A DNA stretch of 64,000 nucleotides from Hemibagrus wyckioides. Taxonomy: Eukaryota > Chordata > Actinopteri > Siluriformes > Bagridae. Below, one piece after another: positions 45,641 to 64,000 of the stretch. The notes beneath the pieces are model-generated. The model had not been told where the DNA came from. It saw nothing but the letters and a program-made list of their open reading frames with translations, and did not search any database. Numbering within the stretch: position 1 is the stretch's first letter; each line of letters begins with the position of its first letter. Where the stretch lies: contig NC_080710.1 of assembly GCF_019097595.1 (NCBI RefSeq), forward strand, positions 13,662,280 to 13,726,279, written 5' to 3'. Position numbers and translations under genes: made by a program.

Positions 45641-47156
45641 GTGATTTAATTTAAAGAAGCAATTAAAGAGGCTCATACATAATTATTAATATAATAATAG
45701 GTTTAACACTGCTGTAACAAAATCTAAATATCATGGACCCCATTGGCTGTGCTAAATGAATTCCTAGACTCCAATTTCAGAAGCAGTGATATTGGGGCTG
45801 TCACCAGAGATTTTAGGTACACATCATTGGTTTGAAAAATAATTCATGAACAGGTTTATTTAATGGACAATATGTAATCAAATACAGTAATTATTTTTAA
45901 ATGTTTTGTCCTTTTATTTGAGTAATAGTTAATTATAAATGTGTGATGTATTCAGATGTTTGAATGCTCTTTTTCATTCTTGTCTTTTCATAGATAATCA
46001 TATTTACATTGGCTTGTCATGATGAAAATGTAGTCAAGTGATAGACTTGTTTGGAATGAACATTTCACAGCACATCTGTTTTGTATTAGTCTGTCATGAT
46101 TGCTCAGATTCAGACTGAGAAAGAGACTCCTACATTATGTCCTTCATGATATACAGTAGGTCTAAAAGAGAAATCAATGTGCTGAATAAGAATATATACT
46201 AAATTACCAAAGACAAAATGGCCATTGTAAGAATGAACAGCATGAAATGATAATGATTTAGGCGAGGCAGCGCTCTCAAGAGGACTGACTGCTTAAGGAA
46301 AATGACTGACCCAAGCCAAGAAGAGTCCTCTGTTGTTTTCCTGGGTAAATGTGCGGAAGGTAATAGACTGCACTTATAGTTCTGTGTACCGTAGAGAAGC
46401 TGTTGCACTGGAAGAGAGTCTTTGGAGGCTACATAAGCGTTACACTGACCCCTGCTGTAAGTGCAAACATACTAACCACTGAGGTGTCACTATCATGGCA
46501 CGTTCTTAACAGTGCACTGGTACCTTTAGAGTAAGACACCCTAGTAGGCAGATAGGAGGATACTAGGAAAGAGATCATAATATTAATAAATCTTAATGAG
46601 GTTAAAGCCAGAACTGCATGCAAGTACATATTAGTTACTCACTCACTGAATGCTGCTATATTCATTATATTTTCTTGTAATTTTACTGGATGCCAACATA
46701 TATTTTTATTACTTTACATACTTATTTATATTTTAGCATGGTACAAAAGTGTATTAGTATGTATAAAAGGGACACTTGTCAAAAAATAACAACAAAGTGT
46801 CATACAACACAATTATTATTCTAGATATCATCATTGTACAAAAATATCATGAAGAGTAGGTTAAATCAGAAACGTTTAACCAATAAACTTGCAGCACCAA
46901 AGCATATTAGTAAATAAAAAGCTGCTTCTTCACATATTGTTCACAAACTCATGTGTATATGACCCTTACAATGTTGGCACTGTTTAGCCATTTAGGTTAC
47001 AGGTGTGGCTGAGATTTTGTCTAGGGAATCTGATAACATGTTAAAGATAAGGCAGAGGAAGTCTGAACAAGAGCCTGCTGGGACAGCATTGCACCTACAC
47101 AAACAGGGAGGGGCTGATGAGAGCACTTTGCATAGATTATTCAGTTGCACTGGATT
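45641..47156. other. Intergenic sequence downstream of S100
   Basis: No repeat or gene is recognised. It should contain the S100 3' untranslated region at its right end; no poly(A) signal could be chosen with confidence. Confidence 0.5.
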
Positions 47157-49360
47157 TCAGAGTAGCAAGCAAGTGCATTTAACACTTTTTTCTTTCTGCA
47201 GCAGCCCACACTGATGGTTGGCAAAGGAATTCACCAGCTTCCAAAAGTTCTCAAAGGTGACTCCCTGACCCTCTGGCACATCCATCTCCTTCAGCATCTG
47301 GTTAAGACCTTCCTCATCCTTGGGAGTCTGTTAAGGAAGCAAACCAAGCTTTACTCTGGTCATTTTCATGGAATGGTCTGTTAGCTTACAAGCTTACTGA
47401 ATACAGTTGAAACTACAACATGTCCATTTTGACTGTGTTACATGGATCATGGGGGTGGGGTGGTGTTATTGTGGAGTACAGTAAAATTTGTAATCTGATC
47501 TTCCTTTAAGAGAATGAGAGCTTATTGTAGTGAATGCTACCTACCACTGATGGCATTTCTTTGGATAGCATTTCCTGGAACTCCGTAACTGTCAAAGTGG
47601 AAGCTTCATTCGGAGAGGCTGCATGGAACTGGGTTACTATGGTGTTGATGGCCAGTTCTAGATCTGTGTACTAAAGAAAACAAGGAGTCTTTTAAAATTT
47701 CACACTATTATAGTTTGCACATTTATAACATGTGGAGCAATATTTAGAGCTAGCATGGTTTTGCTTTAAATTTAGAACTGCAATAATATACTACCAATTC
47801 AACAGATATTTCTCTTCATTAGTGTTTAAGCAAATATTGGATTATTAACTAATTTCTATATATTTTGCTTGAAATTAGCTTATTCTATTGGTAGATCATT
47901 TTGCTAATTTCAATTATTTATTTCTAGTCATTTATAAGATGGAAATGAGTAAATATGTCTAGGAATATGTAGTGGAGTATTCTATTTGTTATATAATAAT
48001 CTCATAATAAAAAATATTAGCCTCCTTTTACTTTATTTAAAATACCTTCACTTGATTAGACAGCATTTATGTAGTAATTAACCATCACAGAATTATTTGA
48101 CTCTCACAGTTTTTGTAACAAATATTTAAAAAAAAATAATCCTGTGATACAGTTCACAATCATTACAAAAAAAAGGGTACAGTAAATAACAATAGGATGA
48201 TTTCAGTATTAGGAAGTGGTAGAAGGAATTAAGTAGTATAGGGACACATACTTTACACGCACTGTTGATTCTACAATCTGCATTTAAATTAGACTGGAAA
48301 GCTCTCTAGGTCAGTCAGAGGTTTAGGATGCTGTCTGAGATTTCCAATCTTAAAGCACTACGATGCTACTTTATGTCTTAGCCACAGTAACATTTGTAGC
48401 TTATTCAGAAGAATGCCTAAAAGATTAACAGCTGTTCTTGACTCATACCCCAAATTCTTTTGTTGCTGGATAAGCTCTCTGTGCTATAATCTTTTAATGT
48501 GTGCTTCAAAACAATCTTGAACCTGAACTACCGAGTATTTGATAAAAGTGGCCGAAAGACAGAAATGTTCTAGCACTAATGCCTAAAACAATGTTGATTT
48601 TGATCAGACTTGATTTTGTGGTGATCCTAACAGTCAAAGCTGGGTTCATGTGTACTACATATACTGTATGTAAAACAGAATGCCATGTTACTCATAGCAT
48701 GTAAAATGATAAGAGGAAGATCCGCTTTACTTAAGCAGGTAGCTGAGCCTAGACAATCAAAACTTGGGAAGCAGTCACACCAGGTTGGGCTAGAGTGTTC
48801 GTAACAAAGCAGTACTATTTGCTTTATGGGCGTTGGCCAGCAACCAATTTTGACTGGTATGGTATAGTAGTAGAAATCTCCCCTGAGGTGATTTAGAGCT
48901 CAGACTTTGTGCGAACAACATATGTGATTCCCATTTGCATGTAAAGCAAACTTTCTGAGGACATTATCATATTAAAGAAAGAATCATTTTAAACTGGTTA
49001 TGAACAAAAAAGCTCACAGTTACCTTAGGGATCATTATGAAGTAATTGTGTTAGAAAAGCATGTCTAAAGCAAGGACTATTAATGCTGTTGATCATACCA
49101 TGCATTACAGGTGAACAATAATTGTAAAAGTTGGCTTGGATTACAGTAGTTTGCTATTTTCGAACTCTTTCAAACAATACACACGTATGCAACGATTACT
49201 AATGATAAAATCTACTCAGATCAGAGACTATTCAATTTCAGAGAGCATGAGCACACTGACATGGGAAGCTAGTTCATAAATCACATTCACCATGCAACTG
49301 CAAATATGTAAGCTCTAAGGGGGAAAAAAATACTGTACAGTCATTTACCTTTGGTGCCAT
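47157..49360 (-). CDS. S100-family EF-hand protein (102 aa)
   Basis: Three coding exons in phase 0: 49349-49360 (MAPK), 47545-47670 and 47157-47327, all with AG/GT borders. Exon 2 holds the N-terminal S100 helix and pseudo-EF hand (YTDLELAINTIVTQFHAASP, LTVTEFQEMLSKEMP). Exon 3 holds the hinge and second EF region (DEEGLNQMLKEMDVPEG, VTFENFWKLVNSF). S100 proteins are small dimeric cytosolic calcium sensors. Here the second loop (DVPEGQGVTFE) lacks most acidic ligands and the first loop is short of the S100 pattern, so calcium binding is doubtful. This recalls S100A14/A16-type members. The tail after NSFANH is cysteine-containing (KCTCLLL). The short first coding exon and the exon break after the first EF hand match S100 gene layout. 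Confidence 0.85.
47671..49348. other. S100 intron 1, nothing recognised
   Basis: AT-rich 1.68-kb intron without recognisable repeat or ORF. Confidence 0.55.
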
Positions 49361-50869
49361 TCCGTCTGTTTAATCTCCTGATGTCGAGGGAAACTACGTG
49401 AGTGAAGATCAGTGACGGTGTGTTTTCACCGCCCTGTGTGTGGAGAGTCCCCTTATCTTCCTCCCTTTCCACGTCAGTCCTTCGAACTTTAATGACGGGC
49501 TTCGGGGAGTCGTTTAACTGAATCGATTCTTTTGAATGACCACATTAGAATAATGTTGAACGCTGTGTAGCCGAGATTTGATTCCTTTGATTCAAAACCA
49601 AGCGCTACAGAAAAATATTGTGTAGGTACCCAAATTACTTGATGCATATTATTATTTTATCTACAAAGACCTTCTGTTTGACCCGTTAATAATAGTAGAC
49701 TTAGGTTCACAATTTACAAGTTAACAACAAGTGCTCGTCGGAGGAAACGCATCATATCTTGTGCTAAAGTTTTGTGTGTTAGCAGGAATTGATTTTTTTT
49801 CTGCCATGTTAAAGCACATGCCGAAGATCCTAAGTAGGATTTGGAAATCCTGAGTTATTTTATTTATTTATTTATTATTTTTTTGGTGCAGAAGTGCCCA
49901 TACCGGGAATTCCACAAAGCCGCGGGCCATGAAAAAGTGGAGCAATAACTCAACACCCAACCAGTCCGGCCACATTCTCATAGAACATCTGAAAAACAAT
50001 GGCATTTTCAAGTTTAGCAATGAAACACAAACACCACAGCGAGGGGCATGCTTTTATTCAATTATTGGGTTAAGGCAAAAAATGCTGTTAAAATAGTGTT
50101 GACAATGCTGGATTTGTACAGGAGGTGATCAGAGTGGCCTTTGTCTTGTACAGGTCTCAAACTATGTTTTCAGACTTTATGTCTGTATGTAGAAGTTATG
50201 GCACTCGTCTTCATTGTCTCTGTCAATGAAATGCACACACATGAATGAAAATACGCAAGTCTCATCATCTGATATGGTGTACCTTCTGTGCAAAGTGATA
50301 AAGTTACCTCACTACCTGAGCTCAGAGTTGCTGGTGTGTGAATCACTCTGCTTCTCAGTATTTACAGACATCCCTGATGCCACAGACACATGCCTTTTTA
50401 TCAGCCTCATCCTGTCAGTGTTCTGATTGATGTGTGATGATGTCATAGCCACTTCTGACAATTTCACCCCCTCCTCGTCGCTGGAGTCTCTGAGATACCA
50501 TGCATTTCATTTTAAAGGTTACATGTGTTCACCCCAACACTGTTTTAATTGTTGCATTTTCTTGACCAAATTAACTCATTCATTCATTCATTCATTCATA
50601 AACTCCTTTATTCATTCATCTTTAGTAAGGATTTTATCCTGCTCATGGACATGAGCATGACTTCTGTGTGTGCACTTGTTTTTTTTGTTGTGCACATTTT
50701 ACCAAAGCAGTGCTAATTTATCCATTACTGAAAAAAACGAAAATATGGACCTTTGATATGTAATGTTGAAATTATGTTTCTGATTAGATATCCTTCTGGT
50801 GTTGTGCACCAACTGTAAACTTCAGGTTTAGTTAAGTGTTGGCTTGTGCTAATTTCAATAACAGTTGAC
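49361..50869. other. Intergenic region between S100 and DCST2
   Basis: Upstream of S100 and downstream of the DCST2 stop. Contains TTTAT repeats (about 49855-49880), an ATTC tetranucleotide run at 50575-50600 and a candidate DCST2 poly(A) signal (AATAAA on the minus strand, 50607-50612), about 260 bp past the stop. Plus-strand frames at 50214-50654 have no family signal. Confidence 0.5.
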
Positions 50870-58246
<7,377 letters not shown>

Positions 58247-58513
58247 TGCCCCAGCTTTTATGTATATTCCCTTTTTGTATTGTTAATACACACTCAAGTC
58301 AAAGGCTCTCTCTGAGACTCTCTCAAACTCTTTCTGAGTTTTCACTCAATTTAAGAAACTACAGCTTTTTCCGATATGTAAATCTGTGTATAAATACTGT
58401 TTGGTTATTTTCAAATTTAAACAAAAGCATCTGAGAGCTCTATATTACATCACCTTTCAACTGGCAACATTTGGAATGCACCGGCTTTTCCAGTGGACAT
58501 TGAAAATCAAAAA
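58247..58513. promoter_or_regulatory. Putative bidirectional DCST2-DCST1 promoter
   Basis: Only 267 bp separate the inferred DCST2 and DCST1 start codons, which face away from each other. Both promoters and both 5' untranslated regions must lie in or overlap this interval. There is no CpG-rich stretch and no clear TATA box. Co-regulation in the male germ line is inferred from the shared function of the proteins. Confidence 0.6.
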
Positions 58514-60581
58514 ATGGAGGAACCTAGACGGAAATATAGAAACAAAGCCCCCCATTCGAGTATGTTATTATCTTAAATAATATTATTTTAAATTGTAGGA
58601 ACATTCTAAATTTTACAGTGTATTTTTTTATTTACCTAGCATTGGAGAAGGTCAGTAAGCTTATCCTGCCTGGCGTGGCTCACAGATTCCTGTTCGGACC
58701 AACATCTGATTTCTCATTGGCCAGACTTTTAATAGGAGCTGCATTTGGAGCCATCAGTGGGGTTGGTGAGAGCATACATTTGTGTTTTGCCTCCAAAATG
58801 TAAAGGTTTTTCAACATGAATTTCAAATCTAATACACAGAATATGATGTTTTGGTCATTATCTTTATTCTAGCTTTGTTTCTTGGACTCCTGTACAACAT
58901 TTCACTGTCCCCCTTTCACAGAGTTATAGCCGGATATGTTTTTATAGGTATGTCTCACCTTTTTCTATTGCTTTTGTATGTATTGCACTTGATATGCTGC
59001 TGGGAGATTTGGAGCAAAATAGTCTGTGAATGTTTATTTAATGATGTTTGTGTGCTTTTATAGCACTGTGTATCCTAGGTGGAATGCTGTCTTCATATTT
59101 TCGTTGCTCAGTACTTTTGATGTTCCCCAGCATCCTTGGCTCTCGTGGACAGGCTTATGTAATGTTGTTCGTAATACAGTGTCTCTATCAAGGTAAACAT
59201 GTGTTTGAAATATTTCCTATTTTGCAGGTAAACACAGCATATTCCCTGGTCAAATTAGTGCCACAAAGTTAGCTTTCCTGCTGGGCTTAAGAAGAAGTAT
59301 GCATCTTGTGCATTTTGTTTATTTTGATACTGAATAAAACGACCACAGGATTTATATCTACCATATTCTTCCATTATAAATATAACTCATTATATTTAGG
59401 ATAATATTATAAACTGAATATTAGTAAATGTAGATATCATGATGATGTCATCATAAGACATGAAATCTTAAATTGACTAATTTGTAGGCTATAAAGAGTA
59501 GATATACAAACATATTATTGAGCACCAAGGCATGAAATTAATATAGAAATATTCTTATATGCTAATGCCTGTTCTACAAACATTGTAAAAGGGTTACACT
59601 CACTTGCTAAAGTGTATCCTCTCAGGTCCAATCTCCAATATCCAACATAATGTCCAGGATGTGGTGTTTTCTATGGGCTGCAATATAGACCTGCAAATTG
59701 GGCACAGTAAGATTATGTGGAGGACAGTTTCTGAGCCATATTTTCAGGTGTTACAGGAGATAGTGGTGAGTTCAACAGTAAAATGAAGTTTCTACTAACC
59801 TCACTTGACTAAAAAATATGACACTCACATCATATAAATTAAAATTAATGACACAATTATACATAATTATGAAACTAATAAAATTATGTAATTGAATTAA
59901 GATGGTTGTTCGTCAGTATTGATGAAGAAAGTTTACTCATATAAATGTATGCTGATCTTTTTCAAATGCACTTTTATGTATTACAAACATCATCAGCACT
60001 GTCGTAATAAGACCATTCTTTTGTCCCTATCAGGCTGACAGTGTGGAACTTCAGAGGGAGGCACTGAATGTGAATAGAGAGTTTGAAGGCATAAAAAATG
60101 AAGTGATGGGCCAGTATGGCTATGATTCCCTTGGTCAGAATCTTACAACTACAGGCAACAGCACACAAGAGCAGTACACTGCAAAGACCATGATGCGCTG
60201 TGAATGTGAGTGACATACATTGCAGGACAACACAAATGGTACTTTTGTGTGGATTTCCTGTTACAAAGATAATTTAGTGGCATCCTTATTCCAAATGTTG
60301 TGGTGTCCATTAACGATTTGCCTCATTGTTTTGAGTATATACTCCTTGTCATGTTGTAATGAGAATGCTGTGTACAGATGTGGTAAAGAAAGGCATTGAT
60401 CACTGCATCGAGTGGTTCAGTGATACATGGCTGAAGTGCATGGACACTATTAAATCCCCTGTCATCAACCATTTCCTTTGTGTGCCTATGAAATTTGATT
60501 TTCTCTGTAATATTATGAGAGGTAAGTAGTTAAATCAAACTGTGTGTAGTCATTGTACATCATGAGATTATCACATTTAAT

Positions 60582-60679
<98 letters not shown>

Positions 60680-63009
60680 TGAATTAGCCATATAACATTT
60701 TCTTAAAGCTGTCAGTTAGTATTAACAACTAGGTTTTGCGCTTTCCTTTAAACATGGGATTTACTGGTTTAACTGTATATTCACCTCAGTAATGACTCCA
60801 TGGTGTAAGGAACAGATCCCAGTGGAGGGAAACTTTGGACAAACCTATGACAAACTCAGTTCCTCCATCAGTAAACTCAGTGAACAGTTTACCACTAATG
60901 TGCTCCTTAAGGTACAGTGGGTTGTCACAGTTTTGTCTATGCCACAATCCTTAGATTACTGTGCTATATTCTGATAATAAACATTAAATCTCAGATGTAT
61001 ATTCATCTGTAAATGACTCCTGACTGAAGCTTACTAAAATATACATTTCCTATTTGCATGGTTGTATTTGATGCCATGTTAGTCTTGTCCTGTGTTATCT
61101 GCAGAAAATTGAGGATCAGCCCATGTTTGGAGTCAAAGTTCTTCAGGACGAATTTCGCAGGGAGCTGACCAGGACATTTAAGGAGAAGAGAAACACTGTT
61201 GAGCAAATATTAGGGATCATACAGATTCTCCTTTCTTTCACGTTCATAACTGTTTTCATATCGTAAGTGTACACATTTTCACCCCTGCCTCATAACATTT
61301 CAGATTTAGCTTAAACAATACAATAATAATAAAAAGAATAAAGATTCAAATATTCTCATAGATTATACACTGTATGTGTCTTGACACTTGACACCCATAG
61401 ATAATATTTTAAATAATACAAACTAATTGTCAACCTTGAAAAATATACATTATATAATTACACTATATAATAATTATGAAGTTAATATTATATATTAATA
61501 TTAGATTTTTATAGACTTCCTTTGTTTTTATAACTACCAAGAGCTTTTAGATATGCACGACAATATACCAGAGATATCTACTTTGACAATGTCTACTTAA
61601 CAACCTACTTTAGACAGATTGATCAGCGGAGAAAAAGAGGGGTAAGATCCATTTTTCTTTAAAAACTTTTCTCTTATAATTCCGAGCTAACTGTAGCTAC
61701 ATTCCAGGGTAAGAGGTATCTGCTGCCCTTGAAGAAAGCAGAAAAGAGCAGTTTCATCGAGCCCTGGAGCTTAAAAATCCATTCCAATGAGCTACAACCT
61801 GTGGTAAAATCTTTAGGGCTTAAGTACATGTTGTATTATATATACATTCACCGTTCATTTTATTAGAAACATCTGTACACCTGCACTTTCATGAAGTTAT
61901 CTAATTAGCCAAGATTGATATAGGTCAAGAGGTTCAGTTTATGTTCACATTAAACATCAAATAGTATAAAGTGTAATCTCTGTGACTTTGTTTATAGCAT
62001 GGATGTTGATTCCAGGTGGGCTCATTTGAGTGCTTCAGAAACTGCTGTTCTCCTGGGAATTTCACACAGAACAGTCTAGAATTTAGACAGAACAATGTAA
62101 AAAAATAAAAAATAAAATAAAATAAAAAATATTGAGTGAGCAACAGTTCTGTTAGGGGCAATGCCTTACTAATAAGAGAGGTCAGAGGAAAATGGCCAAA
62201 TCGGTTTGAGCTGCCAGGAGGGATGTAGTAATCATTCTCCTTTGACCTCACTCATCAGTAAGGTGTTTCAGCTTATAGATCCTCCACACACAGGATGTTG
62301 TTTTCATGTTTCAGACCAAACTGTATAAACTCTATAGACTGTTGTGTGTAAAATTACCATGAGAATAGCAGTTTTTGAAATACTCAAATCAGCCTATCTG
62401 GAACCAACATCCAAGAACAAAGTCACAGAGATCACACTTTTTCCCATTCTAATGTTTGATGTGGACATTAACTGAATCTCTTGACCTGTATATCTGCACA
62501 GTTTTATACATTGTTCTGCTGACACATGATTGGCTGACTATATAACTGCATGAAAGCACAGATGTACAGGTATTCCTCTTAAAATGGATGGTGAGTTTAT
62601 GTCCAGTAGTTAATAACATTTTTGCTTTTGAAATGCGTTGTTTTTGATTATTCTATATAAAAAACTCAACAGACAACAAGCCTACTCCAGGTTGTATCTC
62701 TGGCTCTGTTTGTATGTGTTCTGCTGGCCACTGATAGAGTCCTTTACCACATTTTTGACATCATCCGTAGGCATACCTTTATAGAGCACTCTTTTACAAG
62801 TGAGTATAACACACACATGAAAATGTTCAGTATACTTTAATCACTATACCTGTAGTGTTCATTTGTGCTCATTATTTCTTCTTGTTTTACAGGTAGACAT
62901 GACATAAATATTGACATTAAAGGAGAATCCATGTTAGCTAGGCTCCTGCGTAAAACTGTTGGTGCCTTCAACACCTCCTCTAACATAGACTTGCAGTCCA
63001 GTAACTGGC
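58514..63009 (+). CDS. dcst1: DC-STAMP domain-containing protein 1, 5' part
   Basis: Thirteen exons in phase: 58514-58559, 58640-58765, 58873-58947, 59064-59192, 59626-59765, 60034-60205, 60378-60521, 60790-60911, 61105-61262, 61542-61641, 61708-61803, 62673-62799 and 62893-63009. This gives about 517 codons; the rest lies beyond the window. I chose the start MEEPRRKYR at 58514 because only that frame joins exon 2 (LEKVSKLILPGVAHRFLF). Membrane segments occur in exons 2-4 (LLIGAAFGAISGVG, GGMLSSYFRCSVLLMFPSI). A conserved cysteine ectodomain follows (VFSMGCNIDLQIG, CMDTIKSPVINHFLCVP), then the DC-STAMP domain (IYFDNVYLTTYFRQID, GKRYLLPLKKAE) and another membrane segment (SLALFVCVLLATDRVLYHI). 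The expected C-terminal RING-like part is not in view. It is the partner of DCST2 in sperm-egg fusion; mammalian DCST1 has also been described as a ubiquitin ligase. Confidence 0.93.
59193..59625. other. DCST1 intron 4, nothing recognised
   Basis: AT-rich intron between exons 4 and 5, without a recognisable repeat. Confidence 0.6.
60582..60679. repeat. Microsatellite (GATA)n
   Basis: About 24 near-perfect TAGA/GATA units in DCST1 intron 7. Confidence 0.98.
61845..62597. mobile_element. Tc1-type non-autonomous element in DCST1 intron 11
   Basis: The left end cattcaccgttcattttatt and the reverse complement of the right end (aactcaccatccattttaag) are inverted repeats, flanked by TA at 61843-61844 and 62598-62599. 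The interior resembles a transposase-derived sequence with no open frame (words such as gtgagcaacagttctgttag and gagaggtcagaggaaaatgg). It contains a short AAAAT repeat near 62098-62130. It fills most of the intron between exons 11 and 12. Confidence 0.78.
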
Positions 63010-64000
63010 GTAGGTGTCTTTTTAATTTTGAACATTACTCTTTCTTTACACTACGGTATGATGGTTGCCCTTAACAAAACTCTGTGCACATTATTCTCTG
63101 CATGGTCACATGTCATATGGTCTAGGGGCATATTTTGTCAGAGTAAAAATGAAAATGGATGACATTAAACATTTATTTGACCTCTGGCTAACCTTAGTAG
63201 TGTTTTCTGATGCAGACAGCAAATTCATTCTAGAAACAAGCTAAGAACCTGCGGGCAAGGTCTCTATTTATAGCTGAGTTCTCAGTGCTCAGGCTTTAGC
63301 ATTTCCACTGATCTGGATTTAGTTAATGAGCTGTTGGCTTTGAGAGGTGGAACATTATCCATTTAGAGTCCATTCACAATATGGCTTACAGTAAGACTGT
63401 CCACCACTTCCTGTATTTCTCACAGATTTACTAATATGTGATTTGATTGTCTATGATGTGATTTATGCAAAGGTCTTCAGAGTCTTCATATAACTCCAAG
63501 AATGCTCTTAATATGTCTGCCTTTATTATTTCTGTTATGTCTGCATGTGCTCAAATGAAAACCACATGCATCTGCAAGTCACATGCTTTGGAACCCTGTC
63601 TCTCCTGACGTGTTTAGCATGGCTTGTGATTTTAAGCTGACCAAAGTTTCTAGATTGGGCAGTTTAAACACAAGCAGAGAGCTTGGTCTGGCCTCTGTCT
63701 AATCAGATCTGTCCTTTACATGCTGGTAAGCAAAGCTGCACATACCTGTATATATTTCTATTGGCTGTATTAAATAGGGAATGACCCATACATAATTACA
63801 CCACTGCAAATAAAAATTGCAAGAGCAAGTCTAAATCAAAAAAGTCTAAACAATTATAAGACCACTGAGGCCTTTTATAGATGCATTTACTAATTTCATT
63901 CTTTTTGGTCTTATTTTATTGGCAGATGTTTTTGATTTTACTTTAGAAATAGGGAGAATTATCTGCCAATAGAACAAAATACTTTAATTTCAAGCTTCGA
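63010..64000. other. DCST1 intron 13 (continuing), nothing recognised
   Basis: I see no exon of the remaining DCST1 C-terminus and no repeat boundary in this last kilobase. The next coding exon must be beyond the window. Confidence 0.55.

Noticed and set aside
58386..58580. Alternative DCST1 start in another frame (MHRLFQWTLK)
   Set aside because: That frame does not join exon 2 in phase; the frame starting at 58514 does.

Overview
This window is vertebrate nuclear DNA, almost certainly from a teleost fish. The evidence is multi-exon genes with GT-AG introns and clear vertebrate families, together with teleost-type repeats: several Tc1-like families, hAT MITEs, a CR1/L2-type LINE, a chromodomain Ty3/Gypsy element, an epsilon/gamma-like endogenous retrovirus, a tRNA-derived SINE and long microsatellites. 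I cannot fix the species; an ostariophysan such as a catfish is a guess. No bacterial genes, CRISPR arrays or operons are present.

Host genes. (1) 928-13494, minus: the 5' half of a TIF1-type TRIM gene (RING, B-box 1, B-box 2, start of the coiled coil) in five phase-consistent exons, continuing off the left edge. (2) 47157-49360, minus: a complete three-exon S100 gene of 102 codons. (3) 50870-58246, minus: a complete 14-exon DCST2 gene whose exons sum to exactly 658 codons including the stop. (4) 58514 to beyond the right edge, plus: DCST1, 13 exons and about 517 codons inside the window. DCST2 and DCST1 are head to head with 267 bp between start codons, so they probably share a bidirectional promoter. 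Both belong to the DC-STAMP-domain membrane proteins needed in sperm for fertilisation.

Mobile DNA. The TRIM introns carry a deleted Tc1, a chimera of two Tc1 families, a nearly complete but broken Tc1, a LINE tail and TIR elements. From about 15.8 to 35.5 kb lies a nest: one minus-strand LINE was split by a 3.24-kb gag-only element (4-bp duplication CCAG) and by a 13.4-kb endogenous retrovirus (4-bp duplication GGAG). The retrovirus was itself split by a minus-strand Gypsy chromovirus (5-bp duplication CCTAT). From 36 to 38.6 kb an unclassified repeat carries an intact-looking Tc1 transposon with a 343-codon DD34E transposase. From 38.8 to 45.6 kb are decayed retroviral fragments, one split by a hAT MITE, and a solo LTR that itself contains a hAT MITE. 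Further repeats sit in the DCST introns.

Exon boundaries were read by eye from splice signals, reading phase and recalled family sequence. No alignment was run.
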